DNA of 64,000 bases from an uncultured Bacteroides sp. (GTDB lineage: Bacteria > Bacteroidota > Bacteroidia > Bacteroidales > UBA932). Below, piece after piece: positions 10,080-20,765 of the stretch (positions are counted from its first letter, which is position 1; each line of letters starts with the position of its first letter). Where the stretch lies: NCBI GenBank assembly GCA_945874355.1, contig CAMCGB010000009.1, positions 18,145 to 82,144 on the forward strand, given 5' to 3'. Made by a program: the position numbers and the translations under genes. The notes below the pieces were generated by a model that did not search any database, had not been told where the DNA came from, and worked only from the letters and a program-made list of their open reading frames with translations.

Positions 10080-10714
10080 GCGGACAAGAAGGAGGCCATC
10101 TCACGAAGGGCCTTGCCGCGGTGCGAGATGCTGTTCTTCTCGGACTCCGAAATTTCTGACAAGGTCTTGCCTCCGAAGCCGTCAGGGATGAAAATGGGGT
10201 CGTAGCCGAAGCCTCCGCAGCCGGCCTTTTCGAAGGCTATGCTGCCCTCAAGACAGCCATTGAACTGATAGATATTTCCTTTCAGGACCAGAGTGACCAC
10301 AGTGCGGAACCTGGCCCGGCGGCTTTCGGGCTCGCCTTTTGCCCTCGAGGCTTTGCAGGCGCGGTCCAGTTCAGAGAGGAGGCAGTCCATATTTGCCCCG
10401 CTGTCGTGGCTTGCGGCCCTGCCTGCAAGAATAATCTCGGCGTAGCGGGCAGTGTGCACCCCGGGAGCGCCTCCCAGCGCATCGACCTCCAGGCCGGTGT
10501 CGTCGGCAAAGCAGTCACGGGAGCAAAGCTTCCATAACTCTCTGGCTTTGAGAAGAGAATTATCCTTCAAGGTAGCGCCCGTTTCTTCGGGGTCAAAATC
10601 AAGCCCCAGGGCTGAAGGGGACAGGACGGTGCAGTCAAGCTGCGGGAAAAGAGCCAGGATTTCGGAAGCCTCGCGCAGCTTCCCCGAATTGGATGTAGCG
10701 AAAATAAGTTCCAT
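10058..10714 (-). CDS. rdgB: Non-canonical purine NTP pyrophosphatase, RdgB/HAM1 family
   Basis: MELIFATSNSGKLREA; FADDTGLEVDALGGAPGVHTARYA; FGYDPIFIPDGFGGKTLSE. Confidence 0.93.
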   Translation of the reverse strand: MELIFATSNSGKLREASEILALFPQLDCTVLSPSALGLDFDPEETGATLKDNSLLKARELWKLCSRDCFADDTGLEVDALGGAPGVHTARYAEIILAGRAASHDSGANMDCLLSELDRACKASRAKGEPESRRARFRTVVTLVLKGNIYQFNGCLEGSIAFEKAGCGGFGYDPIFIPDGFGGKTLSEISESEKNSISHRGKALREMASFLSAQACSQI

Positions 10715-10732
10715 ATCGTCAGTTCTGAGGTT

Positions 10733-10760
10733 CAAATATAGCGTTTTTTGGATATCTTTG
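10733..10760. promoter_or_regulatory. Back-to-back divergent -7 elements (CAAATATA 10733-10740; TATCTTTG 10753-10760)
   Basis: Opposing TAnnTTTG motifs, 12 nt gap. Confidence 0.7.
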
Positions 10761-10787
10761 CAGTATCAGATACACCTTAATTTTTAC

Positions 10788-11780
10788 ATGCTCCGCACTA
10801 TGCTTACAGACAGCCAGATAGACAGTATCGTCAAACAGCTTTTCGACTCCCTTGAGTTCAAGGACGAGCCCCGCGGCCTCTATGACCCGCTGCGGTATAT
10901 GATTCAGATAGGAGGCAAGAGGGTAAGGCCCAGGCTATGTCTGAGCTGCTACTCGTTTTTCTCCGACACGATGGACGAGAGCATACTCTCCCCCGCCGCG
11001 GCGCTTGAGGTGTTCCACTCATTCACCCTTATGCACGACGACATTATGGACCGTTCACCGCTGCGCAGGGGCGTTCCGACCGTGTGGAAGAAGTGGAACG
11101 AGGACACGGCCATACTCTCGGGCGACGTGATGCTCATCGACGCATACCAACTCATAGCCAAAGCGCCCCATAAGGTGCTCGGAAGGGTTATGAAACTCTT
11201 CTCAGACACTTCGGCCCAGGTGTGCGAAGGCCAGCAGCTGGATATGGACTTCGAGTCCGAGAGGAGGGTCAGCATGGAGGACTATGAGACTATGATAGGA
11301 CTCAAGACGGCAGTCCTGATAGCCTGCGCCGCCAAGATGGGGGCACTCATAGGAGGAGCCGGAGCGGAGCAGTGCGAAGCCATCTACCGCTACGGCTACA
11401 ATGTGGGTATGGCCTTCCAGGTGGCGGACGACTATCTGGATGCCTTCGGCGACGAGAAAGTGTTCGGGAAGCCCATAGGAGGCGACATCCTGAACCGCAA
11501 GAAGAGCTGGCTGACAATACGCTCGCTCCAGAAAACTTCAGACCCTGAGGGCTTTATGGATGAGTTCGAAAAGGACCCTGAAAATGAGGAAGAAAGGAAG
11601 GGAAAGATAGAGCATTTCAAGAGTATCTACACTGCACTTGGAGTTGACAAGGATGCAAAGAGCGAGATAGAAAAGTACAACACCTTGGCCCTCAACGCTT
11701 TAAAGGGAGCAGGGCTGAAGGACGAGAATGTAGCCTGCCTGCAGCGCTTCGCAGAAAAACTTACAGGAAGGGCAAAATAG
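10788..11780 (+). CDS. Polyprenyl synthetase family protein
   Basis: GGKRVRPRLCL; FHSFTLMHDDIMDRSPLRRG; AFQVADDYLDAFGD. Confidence 0.9.
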   Translation: MLRTMLTDSQIDSIVKQLFDSLEFKDEPRGLYDPLRYMIQIGGKRVRPRLCLSCYSFFSDTMDESILSPAAALEVFHSFTLMHDDIMDRSPLRRGVPTVWKKWNEDTAILSGDVMLIDAYQLIAKAPHKVLGRVMKLFSDTSAQVCEGQQLDMDFESERRVSMEDYETMIGLKTAVLIACAAKMGALIGGAGAEQCEAIYRYGYNVGMAFQVADDYLDAFGDEKVFGKPIGGDILNRKKSWLTIRSLQKTSDPEGFMDEFEKDPENEEERKGKIEHFKSIYTALGVDKDAKSEIEKYNTLALNALKGAGLKDENVACLQRFAEKLTGRAK

Positions 11781-12722
11781 ATGGCGCGCGGCAAAGCAAC
11801 AGTTATAAAGAACGCGGGAAGCCACTTCCTACTGAGCGAGCTGCCCGAATGGAAGCCTTTCGAAGCAGTGCTCAAGGGCAAGGTGCGCCAGAAAAAAAGC
11901 GGCGCCACCAACCCTGTAGCCGTGGGTGACAGGGTGATTTATGAGTGCTCGGGAGAGGTAAGCGAAAAGAACCCCGCCCTTATCGAAGAGGTGCTCCCGA
12001 GGGACAACTACCTCATCAGACGCTCCACAAACCTGTCCAGGACTTCGCACATCATAGCCGCCAACATCGACCAGGCCCTTATAGTCACCACCCTATATTT
12101 TCCCGAGATCAAACTTCCATTCCTGGACAGGATACTGCTTACCTGCGAGGTGTACGGCATCAGGGGCATCATAGTGCTGAACAAGGTTGACCTCTACCGC
12201 TCTGAAGTTCCCGATCAGGTGGAGCGTTTCGTAGATATCTACAGTTCAGCGGGTTATACGGTCCTTCAGACCTCAACCATAAGCGGCGAAGGCATAGAGG
12301 AGCTCAAAGAACTGTGCAGGGGGAAGGTGAGCCTGCTGTCGGGAGAGTCGGGAGTGGGCAAATCAAGCCTTGTTAATTCCATCGACCCTTCGATTGGAGC
12401 CAAGACCGGCCTTATATCCCAGGCCCATCTTCAGGGCAAGCACACCACTTCGCTCTACGAGATGTACCGTCTCGATACCGATGCCTTCATCATAGACACC
12501 CCCGGACTCAGGGGCTTCGGACTGGTGGACCTTGAAAAAGAAGAGATTTATAAATATTTCCCCGAGATGCTGCGCTGCTCAAAAGACTGCCGTTTCACTC
12601 CCTGCACCCACACCCACGAGCCGGACTGCGCCGTCAAACAGGCTGTAGATGAGGGAATTATCAGCGCCGAGAGATACAATTCCTACCTCGGGATGCTGGA
12701 GGAGGACAAGAAATTCCGATGA
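11781..12722 (+). CDS. rsgA: Ribosome small subunit-dependent GTPase A
   Basis: SLLSGESGVGKSSLVNSI; HTTSLYEMYRL; IDTPGLRGFGL; zinc motif CRFTPCTHTHEPDCAV. Confidence 0.95.
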   Translation: MARGKATVIKNAGSHFLLSELPEWKPFEAVLKGKVRQKKSGATNPVAVGDRVIYECSGEVSEKNPALIEEVLPRDNYLIRRSTNLSRTSHIIAANIDQALIVTTLYFPEIKLPFLDRILLTCEVYGIRGIIVLNKVDLYRSEVPDQVERFVDIYSSAGYTVLQTSTISGEGIEELKELCRGKVSLLSGESGVGKSSLVNSIDPSIGAKTGLISQAHLQGKHTTSLYEMYRLDTDAFIIDTPGLRGFGLVDLEKEEIYKYFPEMLRCSKDCRFTPCTHTHEPDCAVKQAVDEGIISAERYNSYLGMLEEDKKFR

Positions 12723-14101
12723 ACAGGCAGCTGAACTCGCAGATACTCCGGCTCTCGATTCCAAGCATTCTGGCCAACATCACCGTGCCCCTGGTGGGTA
12801 TGGTGGATACTGCCGTGGCAGGGCACCTAAGCGGTTCGTACAGCGCCGCGACCTTCATAGGCGCCATCTCGATAGGCTCAATGATGTTCTCGCTGCTGTA
12901 CTGGAATTTCAGCTTCCTTCGTACCGGGACGGGCGGACTTACTGCCCAGAGCTACGGCCGCAGGGACTTTGCCGACTGCGGCTATATACTCCTGCGGGCC
13001 CTGTGTATGAGTGCCGCAGTAGCCCTCGTGTGCCTGCTTATCCAGAGCCCTTTCCTAAGGCTGGTGGGAGCGGTCACCAACGCCTCGGAAGAAGTCGAAC
13101 TGCTCGCCGCAAGGTATTTCCGCATAAGGATATGGGCCGCCCCGGCCACCATTTCGCTGATGGCCTTCAGGGGCTGGTTCGTAGGTATGCAGGACTCTAT
13201 GAGTTCGATGTGGACAGATCTGATAATCAATGTAGTAAACATAGCTTCGAGCATACTTTTGAGCTTCGGTGTGGGCAGCGCCTGGCAGGGACTCGGCTTC
13301 GAAGGCATAGCGGCCGGCACTCTGATTGCCCAGTATTGCGGGCTTCTGTTCTGCCTGTGCACAGTGGCATTCAAGTACTTCCGCAAGGTCTTCCCCTCAG
13401 GCCTTAAGCCGCTGCTTGGACGCCTTCTGCACGACAAGGGCATAGGAGAGTTCTTCGCGATGAACGGAAATCTTCTCGCCCGCTCGCTCTTCTTCATTCT
13501 TATATATATGGGCTACACTATGATAGCCGCCGGATTCGGAGACCTGCAGCTGTCGTGCAGCTCGATAATGATGCAGCTGCTGATGATATTCAGCTACTTT
13601 ACTGACGGATTCGCCTATGCGGCCGAGGCCCTGACCGGAAGGTTCATAGGGGAGAAAAATATACGCCTTCTGAAGCAGAGCATCAAGTATGTGTTCGTGT
13701 GGAGCATGTCCATAGCTCTCGGCTTCGTAGTTTTCTATATGGCGGCCGGAGTTCCCCTGCTATCTGTAATGACTTCCGACGGGGCGGTAATCGGGGAATG
13801 CAGCAAATATCTCTGGGCCCTGGCCCTTATGCCTCCGCTAGGCTGCGCGGCCTTCACCTGGGACGGAGTCTTCCTGGGGGCTACTTCTTCAAGGCAGCTG
13901 CGGGACTCTATGGGAGGCGCCGCACTGTGCTTCTTTGCCCTCTGGTGGGGAGTGGGCGCCCTGACGGATGTCAATGCCGAAAGCCAGCTGCACATACTGC
14001 TGCTGGCATACTTCGCCCATCTCCTGTTCAGGACAGTTTATCTTTCTGTAAGTTACTCCCGCAGCCTGAAGAAAAGGCTGGAAGCTATTTGCGCTTCTTA
14101 G
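12719..14101 (+). CDS. MATE family efflux transporter
   Basis: RLSIPSILANITVPLVGMVDTAVAGHLSG; 4 nt ATGA overlap with rsgA. Confidence 0.9.
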   Translation: MNRQLNSQILRLSIPSILANITVPLVGMVDTAVAGHLSGSYSAATFIGAISIGSMMFSLLYWNFSFLRTGTGGLTAQSYGRRDFADCGYILLRALCMSAAVALVCLLIQSPFLRLVGAVTNASEEVELLAARYFRIRIWAAPATISLMAFRGWFVGMQDSMSSMWTDLIINVVNIASSILLSFGVGSAWQGLGFEGIAAGTLIAQYCGLLFCLCTVAFKYFRKVFPSGLKPLLGRLLHDKGIGEFFAMNGNLLARSLFFILIYMGYTMIAAGFGDLQLSCSSIMMQLLMIFSYFTDGFAYAAEALTGRFIGEKNIRLLKQSIKYVFVWSMSIALGFVVFYMAAGVPLLSVMTSDGAVIGECSKYLWALALMPPLGCAAFTWDGVFLGATSSRQLRDSMGGAALCFFALWWGVGALTDVNAESQLHILLLAYFAHLLFRTVYLSVSYSRSLKKRLEAICAS

Positions 14102-16295
14102 ACTTCGAGCCGGAAGCTTTGGTGCCTGAGGTTTTGGAGCCCGACGATTTGGCGCCGGAGCGCTTCTTGAAAGAGAGTTTTGCCGATGCTTTCCCGGGCT
14201 TCTTTACAGCCGCAGGCTCTGTCGGCCTTTCGTTCTCCTGGAGAGTTTCAACCAGCTCATAGTCAAGGGTTCTCTGCTCCAGATTGGCGCTTGCAACCTT
14301 GATTCTGACCTTGTCTCCGAGGATGTAGATCCTATGGCTGCGTCTTCCCACCAGACGGTAGTGCGCCTCGTCGAACTCGAAAAAGTCGGAACGTATATTC
14401 CTAAGGGCTATCATACCTTCAACCTTCTCGGGCTCGGTCTGCACATACATTCCCCATTCGGTAAGACCCGACACTGTGCCTTCATACTCCTGCCCGATCC
14501 GCTCTGACATATACTCGACCAGCTTGTACTTGATGCTGGTGCGCTCGGCATCGGCCGCAACGAGCTCCCTCTCGGAAGCGTACTGGCACTCCTGCTCGTA
14601 GTAGGACTTGTCTTCACTGGAGCCGGAACTGAGGTAGCGCGCCAGAAGACGGTGCACCATAAGGTCGGGGTAACGGCGGATGGGCGAGGTGAAGTGGGTG
14701 TAGAACTTGAAAGCGAGACCGTAATGGCCTATGTTGTCGGTGCTGTAGCAGGCCTTGGCCATAGCCCTTAGCGCCAGATTCTCAAGCACTTCCTTCTCCG
14801 GGCGGCCTTCTGCCTGCGCAAGGAGTTCGTTCAGTGCGAAAGCGGCACTGCGGCCCGAAGTCGGGGCGTCGGTGGGTATGGTGAATCCGAGGCCTTTCGC
14901 AAAGGTCTTGAGGGACTCAAGCTTAAGCTCGTTGGGCTCCCCGTGGATACGATAGACGAAGGTATTGGCGCTCTTGGATGCAACCGCGTTCATCCTCCCC
15001 TGGGTAGCCACCCACTCGGCCACGGTGCGGTTGGCAAGGAGCATAAACTCCTCGATAAGGAAATTGGCCTCCTTTGAGATTTTCTCATAAACCCTTACAG
15101 GCTTTCCTTCCTTATCCACTTCGACTTTCATCTCGGGACGGTTGAAGTCCACGGCGCCGGCCTTGAACCTCTTGGCTTTCAGCTGTTTTGCAAGCGAGTT
15201 AAGGGTCAGGACGGCCTTTTTGAGCTCTTCGCTGCGGGGAGCGGAAGTCGAGAGCATCTGCTCTTCGGAAGCTTCGATGATGGCCTGGGCCTGCTCATAG
15301 CTCAGGCGGAAGTTGCTGCGGATTGCGGTGCGGCCTATCCAGGAAGACTTGATGGAAGAGCGCGGGCTGATTTCAAATACGGCCGAGAAACAGAGCTTGT
15401 CCTCGTCGGGGCGCAGGGAGCAGAGCTTGTTGCAGAGCTTCTCGGGCAGCATAGGCACAGTCCTGTCCACAAGGTAAACTGAGGTGCCGCGGCTGCGGGC
15501 TTCCTTATCGACGGGACTGCCGGGAGTCACATAGTGCGACACATCGGCTATATGCACTCCGACCTCGAAATTGCCGTTCTCCAGGGCACGGAACGACAGG
15601 GCGTCGTCGAAGTCCTTGGCGTCGGCAGGGTCTATGGTAAAGGTGAAGACGGGGCGGAAGTCCTTGCGGCCCTTCATCTCCTTTTCGCCTATGGTGTCGG
15701 GAATCTTGTCGGCCGCGTTCTCCACTTCGGGCTCGAACTTATACGGGAGGTTGAACTCCGCAAGTATGGCGTGCATCTCGGTGTCGTTCTTCCCCGGCTC
15801 TCCGAGCACATCGGTCAGATGACCCTTGGGGCAGATGTCCTTCCTGTCCCAAGAGTCCACCACCGCGGCCACTTTCATCCCTGGCTGCGCTCCCATTTCT
15901 GAGGCCTTTTCGGCATCCACTTCTATATCATAAGGCATATTGCGGCTCTGCATCAGCACCCAGGCCTGGGAGCCGACCGTGTGGTATATGCCCACAAACG
16001 GGCTCTTGTTCCGCTCGAGGATCTCCACCACCTGTCCTTCCCTGCGCTTGCCCCTGAGTTTGTCGGCTTCGCGTATGACATTGACCCTCACAAGGTCTCC
16101 GTTCAGGGCGTGCCTTGACATCGAAGCTTTTACATAGACATCATCCTCATCTGCGGGAGTGAGCACGAAGATTGAGCCTTCGCGGGTCATCTGGACCTTG
16201 CCTGTAGTCTGGGAAAGTATTTTTCTGGAGCGGCCCTTGGGCGAAGAATTGCGCTTCAGGGTCTTGGACTTTTTGCTTGAGTTGCGTCTGGACAT
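14085..16295 (-). CDS. rnr: Ribonuclease R
   Basis: RNB signature TIDPADAKDFDDALSF, HFTSPIRRYPDLMVHRLL; C-terminal S1-like region and basic tail. Confidence 0.93.
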   Translation of the reverse strand: MSRRNSSKKSKTLKRNSSPKGRSRKILSQTTGKVQMTREGSIFVLTPADEDDVYVKASMSRHALNGDLVRVNVIREADKLRGKRREGQVVEILERNKSPFVGIYHTVGSQAWVLMQSRNMPYDIEVDAEKASEMGAQPGMKVAAVVDSWDRKDICPKGHLTDVLGEPGKNDTEMHAILAEFNLPYKFEPEVENAADKIPDTIGEKEMKGRKDFRPVFTFTIDPADAKDFDDALSFRALENGNFEVGVHIADVSHYVTPGSPVDKEARSRGTSVYLVDRTVPMLPEKLCNKLCSLRPDEDKLCFSAVFEISPRSSIKSSWIGRTAIRSNFRLSYEQAQAIIEASEEQMLSTSAPRSEELKKAVLTLNSLAKQLKAKRFKAGAVDFNRPEMKVEVDKEGKPVRVYEKISKEANFLIEEFMLLANRTVAEWVATQGRMNAVASKSANTFVYRIHGEPNELKLESLKTFAKGLGFTIPTDAPTSGRSAAFALNELLAQAEGRPEKEVLENLALRAMAKACYSTDNIGHYGLAFKFYTHFTSPIRRYPDLMVHRLLARYLSSGSSEDKSYYEQECQYASERELVAADAERTSIKYKLVEYMSERIGQEYEGTVSGLTEWGMYVQTEPEKVEGMIALRNIRSDFFEFDEAHYRLVGRRSHRIYILGDKVRIKVASANLEQRTLDYELVETLQENERPTEPAAVKKPGKASAKLSFKKRSGAKSSGSKTSGTKASGSKSKKRK

Positions 16296-16403
16296 ATAAT
16301 AAACGTTCTAAGGTAGTGCAGAGGGCAATACCACTGCAAAGGTAGGTAAAACTTGGGGATAATTGTTATCTTTACGCAAAATTAACATTTCAGCGTTGAC
16401 TGT

Positions 16404-17159
16404 ATGAAAAAGCCTCTTCTCACTCTTGCGCTCTGCCTTGGAGCCGCCGCACTGTCCTATGCCCAGACCAACCTCCAGATCCAATACGATGCCGGCAGCG
16501 ACCGGGGCTATGTGACCACCACCCTCGAAGGCTTCTACAACGACTCGTGGGGCAGCACTTTCTTTTTCGTGGACCACGATTTCAACGCCCGCGGCAGCCG
16601 CGACCAGATAGTGGCCCCGAACGGGACATATATGGAAATCGCAAGGTGCCTGAATTTCTGGCAGGAGGGCCCCGTCGCTCCCCTGAGCCTGCACGTGGAG
16701 TACAATGGCGGAGTGTACAAGGGATGGACCATCAATAACGCCTTCCTCGCAGGGCTGGACGTGGCTCTGCACAGCAAGGACAACAGGGCCAGGCTGAACC
16801 TGAAAGCCCTGTACAAATACATCTGCTACGACGAAGATGACCTGAGCAGCCAGCTGCCCCTGCAGCTCACGGCAGTTTGGGGAATAGATGATTTATTCGG
16901 CCTCAAAGGGCTGAGCTTCAGCGGATTTGCCGATGTATGGTGGGAGGACCATATGCTGCTGAGCGACCACTACGGCACCATACTGGCACAAAAAAGCAGA
17001 GTTGTGTTCATTTCTGAGCCACAACTCTGGTACAATGTAGGATCACTCTTCGGCTGCGGCAACCTTAACATCGGGGGCGAAGTCGAGCTAAGCTACGACT
17101 TCGGCACAATCCGCGGATTCTGGTGCCGCCCGTGCGCCGGAGTGAAATGGGTATTCTAG
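16404..17159 (+). CDS. DUF5020 family outer-membrane protein (Tsx-like barrel)
   Basis: Signal peptide; [38 protein letters not shown]; terminal aromatic residue. Confidence 0.75.
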   Translation: MKKPLLTLALCLGAAALSYAQTNLQIQYDAGSDRGYVTTTLEGFYNDSWGSTFFFVDHDFNARGSRDQIVAPNGTYMEIARCLNFWQEGPVAPLSLHVEYNGGVYKGWTINNAFLAGLDVALHSKDNRARLNLKALYKYICYDEDDLSSQLPLQLTAVWGIDDLFGLKGLSFSGFADVWWEDHMLLSDHYGTILAQKSRVVFISEPQLWYNVGSLFGCGNLNIGGEVELSYDFGTIRGFWCRPCAGVKWVF

Positions 17160-18676
17160 ATAAGAGGTTCGGCTGTCATTGACTCAGGCTGGGGGATGCC
17201 CATAAGCTTGAGAATGGTGGGAGCCACGTTGCACAGGGCTCCGTCCTTGACGCTCTTCACCTCATCACCTGCGCCTATTACGATGAACTGGACTTGGTTC
17301 AGGGAGTGGGCCGTGTTGGGGCTTCCGTCGGGGTTCACCGCATAGTCGGCATTGCCGTGGTCGGCGGTAAGGAGCACCACATAGCCGTGCGCAAGGGCGC
17401 AGGTCACAGCGGTCTCCACGCAGCCGTCGATGCATCCTACGGCATTACAGATAGCCTTATAGACTCCTGTGTGGCCTACCATATCGCCGTTTGCGAAGTT
17501 GAGGATAATCATATCGTTCTTCTCGCTGCGTATGGCGTCGCACAGCTTGTCGGTCACCTCAACTGCGCTCATCTCGGGCTGGAGGTCGTAGGTGGCAACC
17601 TTCGGAGAGTTGACAAGGATACGCTCCTCGCCCTCGAAAGGAGTCTCCCTTCCGCCGTTGAAGAAGAAGGTCACGTGGGCATATTTCTCGGTCTCGGCTA
17701 TTCTGAGCTGACGTTTGCCGGCCTTTGAAACGGTCTCTCCCAGAGTGTCGCATACTTCCTCCTTGTCGAAGAGTATATGAAGGCCCTTGAAAGAAGCGTC
17801 GTAAGGAGTGAGGCAGCAGTAGTACAGAGGCAGAGTGTGCATACCTTCCTCAGGCATATCGTTCTGGGTCAGCACGTTGGTAAGCTCGCGGGCGCGGTCG
17901 TTGCGGAAGTTGTAGAAGATTACGGCGTCGCCGCTCTCTACCAGTCCCACAGGCTTGCCGCCCTCGGTGATTACTACAGGCTTGATGAACTCGTCGGTCA
18001 CATCGGCATCGTAAGAAGCCTGGATAGCTGCCTGGGCGCTCTCTGCACAGGTACCCTTGCCTTCAACGAGCATATCATAAGCCTCCTTCACCCTGTTCCA
18101 TCTCTTGTCGCGGTCCATCGCATAGAAGCGTCCGCAGACAGAAGCCACCTTGCCGGTGGTCTGGGCCATCTTCTCCTCAAGCTCCTTCACGAAGCCGAGG
18201 CCGCTGCGAGGGTCAGTGTCCCTTCCGTCCATAAAGCAGTGCACATAGACTTCACTCAGGCCTGCCTTCTTCGCCTCGGCGAGGAACTCATAAAGGTGGT
18301 TCAGGCTGGAGTGCACTCCGCCGTGGGAGCACAGGCCGAAGAAGTGGAGCTTCCTGCCGGAAGACTTCACATAGTCGTAGGCGGCCTTTATCTCCTTGTT
18401 GTCCATCAATTTATGGTCTCGGCAGGCCATATTGATCTTTACCAGGTCCTGGTACACTACCCTGCCGGCGCCGAGGTTCATATGTCCGACCTCGGAGTTT
18501 CCCATCTGGCCGTCAGGCAGACCGACATACTCTCCACAGGCCTGAAGATGGGCCATAGGATACTTTGCGCGCAGGCTGTCGATAAAAGGTGCACCCTGGG
18601 TGTAGATGGCATTTGAATGGTCGTGTTTACCCTCGCCCCATCCGTCGAGTATCATCAGAAGTACTTTTCTGTCCAT
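17156..18676 (-). CDS. gpmI: 2,3-bisphosphoglycerate-independent phosphoglycerate mutase
   Basis: [46 protein letters not shown]. Confidence 0.96.
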   Translation of the reverse strand: MDRKVLLMILDGWGEGKHDHSNAIYTQGAPFIDSLRAKYPMAHLQACGEYVGLPDGQMGNSEVGHMNLGAGRVVYQDLVKINMACRDHKLMDNKEIKAAYDYVKSSGRKLHFFGLCSHGGVHSSLNHLYEFLAEAKKAGLSEVYVHCFMDGRDTDPRSGLGFVKELEEKMAQTTGKVASVCGRFYAMDRDKRWNRVKEAYDMLVEGKGTCAESAQAAIQASYDADVTDEFIKPVVITEGGKPVGLVESGDAVIFYNFRNDRARELTNVLTQNDMPEEGMHTLPLYYCCLTPYDASFKGLHILFDKEEVCDTLGETVSKAGKRQLRIAETEKYAHVTFFFNGGRETPFEGEERILVNSPKVATYDLQPEMSAVEVTDKLCDAIRSEKNDMIILNFANGDMVGHTGVYKAICNAVGCIDGCVETAVTCALAHGYVVLLTADHGNADYAVNPDGSPNTAHSLNQVQFIVIGAGDEVKSVKDGALCNVAPTILKLMGIPQPESMTAEPLI

Positions 18677-18692
18677 ATCTTTATATTACTGA

Positions 18693-18736
18693 AGTTTCGC
18701 AACCGTGAAACATTGGAATTCACAAGTTGCGAAACT
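18693..18736. repeat. Inverted repeat AGTTTCGCAAC / GTTGCGAAACT with nested GTGAA/TTCAC
   Basis: Arms 18693-18703 and 18726-18736 are perfect reverse complements, intergenic. Confidence 0.85.
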
Positions 18737-18745
18737 GAATTGAAC

Positions 18746-20746
18746 CTAATCGATAAGACCGCGTCCGCGCAGCATGGCGTCGGAGTTGGGTTCCCTTCCG
18801 GCGAAGGACTTGTAGAGGACCATAGGCTCCTCGCTGCCGCCCTTCTCAAGGAAGGTCTGCTTGAACTTGTGGGCAAGGTCGATGTTCCATACTCCTTCAG
18901 GAGAGGCTTCGAAGATGCTGAATGCGTCCTTGTCCAGAACCTCGGCCCAGAGATATCCGTAGTAGCCGGAGTTGTAGCCGCTGCCGCCGAAGATGTGGTT
19001 GAAGTAGGTGCTGGAGTAGCGGAAGTTGATCTCGGGAATCAGGCCGATTTCCTCTGCCACCTTCTTCTCGAACTCGTCCACATCAACTCCCTCGACGCTC
19101 TTGAGCTCGTGCCACTTCATATCCAGAAGCGATGCGGCGCAGAGCTCGGTGGTCATAAAGCCCTGGTTGAACTTGAGGGCGTTGTTTATCTTCTCCACCA
19201 GGGCGGCGGGGATGACCTCGCCCTTGTCGTTGATGGCGTATTTCTCGAGGAGCTCAGGCTGGAAAGCCCAGTTCTCGTTGAACTGCGAGAACATCTCCAC
19301 GAAGTCCCTCTTCACGCTGGTACCGCTTACAGAAGGATAGTGGCACTTGCTCAGCAGTCCGTGCAGGGCGTGTCCGAACTCGTGGAAGGCGGTCTGGACC
19401 TCGTCGATGCTCATATACTCGGAGAGGTTGCCTACATTTACGATGATAGGACGAACGTCCTCTCCGTTTTCGTCATAGTACTGATCGCGGACATTGTTCA
19501 TCCACGCGCCGCCTCTCTTGCTCTCGCGGGGGAAGTAGTCTGTGGTGAAGATACCGATCAGCGAACCGTCGTCGTTGGTAAGCTTATAGGTGGTAACGCA
19601 GTCGGGGTTGTAGCTGGGCACTCCCTCGAGCACCTCGGCGTTCACTCCGTAGAGAATCTTGGCAGCCGCGAAGACTCCTTTGACTACGTTCTCTGCCTTG
19701 AAGTAAGGGCGGGTCTCAGCCTCGTCGAGGTCATACTTTGCCTTGCGGACCTTCTCGGCATAGTACCACCAGTCCCACTGCTCGATTTTGGAGCCCTCGG
19801 GAAGCTTGCCTGCCTTGATATCCTCATCCATAACAGCCTGCATATCAGCAAGTTCTTCTTTTGCCTTCTGCACTGCAGGAGTCATAATGCCCATAAGGAA
19901 GGCATCTACGGTTTCGGGATTTGCGGCCATCTTGTCGGCAAGGGTGTACTCGGCGCTGGTCTCGTAGCCGAGGATATTGGCCTTGCGTATGCGCAGAGAA
20001 AGCAACTCCTTGATCAGCTCGCGGTTATCGTTCTCGTTGCCGTTGTGGCCGCGCATCCTATAAGCCTCGTTGTACTGGCGGCGAAGCTCGCGGTCCTCAG
20101 TGGTGGTCATCTTGTCGGGATAGGCAGACACGCTGAAGCCGAACTTCTGCGCGAAGGCGTTGGACTCGGCGAGTATGTTGTTGCCAATCTTCTGGGTGAG
20201 TTCTGCGGTGCGGGTGTTGATGACGCGCAGCTCCTCCTGCTTGTCCTCGGGGAGACCGATGCCGTCGCGGATAAAGCCGTCATACCACTTTTTGAGCACC
20301 ATCTGCTGCTCGCGGGTAAGGCCGCTCTGGTCGGCATTATAGACCTCGGCAACCCTGTGGTAGAGGGCCTTGTTAAAGGAGATGTTGTCGCCGTGGGCGC
20401 TCAGAAGAGGTATGGCCTCGTCCTGAACGGCGTCGAGAGCGTCGCTGCGGTCAGTCTCGCTGACATTGTAGAGCACGCCCTGGACCTTGGCGAGGATGCC
20501 GCCGGAGAGCTCGAGGGGAGCGATGGTATTGTCGAAGGTAGGAGCCTCGGGATTTGAGACTATCGCTTCGATTTGGGCTGTCTGCTCATCGATGCCGGCC
20601 TTGATGGCGGGGATGTAGTCAGAAGTCTTGATCTTGTCGTAGGGAGGAATCCCGTAAGGGGTGTCCCACTCCGTAAGGAAGGGGTTTTGTCTGTTGCAAG
20701 AGCACATAGCCAAAGCAATCAAAAGAAATGAAAATGTTTTTCTCAT
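18746..20746 (-). CDS. M3 family metallopeptidase (Dcp-like), lipoprotein
   Basis: FHEFGHALHGLLS (HExxH); lipobox ALAMCSC. Confidence 0.92.
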   Translation of the reverse strand: MRKTFSFLLIALAMCSCNRQNPFLTEWDTPYGIPPYDKIKTSDYIPAIKAGIDEQTAQIEAIVSNPEAPTFDNTIAPLELSGGILAKVQGVLYNVSETDRSDALDAVQDEAIPLLSAHGDNISFNKALYHRVAEVYNADQSGLTREQQMVLKKWYDGFIRDGIGLPEDKQEELRVINTRTAELTQKIGNNILAESNAFAQKFGFSVSAYPDKMTTTEDRELRRQYNEAYRMRGHNGNENDNRELIKELLSLRIRKANILGYETSAEYTLADKMAANPETVDAFLMGIMTPAVQKAKEELADMQAVMDEDIKAGKLPEGSKIEQWDWWYYAEKVRKAKYDLDEAETRPYFKAENVVKGVFAAAKILYGVNAEVLEGVPSYNPDCVTTYKLTNDDGSLIGIFTTDYFPRESKRGGAWMNNVRDQYYDENGEDVRPIIVNVGNLSEYMSIDEVQTAFHEFGHALHGLLSKCHYPSVSGTSVKRDFVEMFSQFNENWAFQPELLEKYAINDKGEVIPAALVEKINNALKFNQGFMTTELCAASLLDMKWHELKSVEGVDVDEFEKKVAEEIGLIPEINFRYSSTYFNHIFGGSGYNSGYYGYLWAEVLDKDAFSIFEASPEGVWNIDLAHKFKQTFLEKGGSEEPMVLYKSFAGREPNSDAMLRGRGLID

Positions 20747-20765
20747 AATATGGAACCAACTAAAC

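Noticed and set aside
14891-14905. Extra copy of the TTTCGCAA motif in rnr
   Set aside because: Lies within conserved coding sequence and lacks the AGTTTCGCAA core and an inverted partner
18617-20557. 646 aa plus-strand ORF
   Set aside because: Antisense to gpmI and the M3 peptidase; low-complexity V/G/L/H-rich translation typical of a shadow ORF opposite GC-rich codon usage
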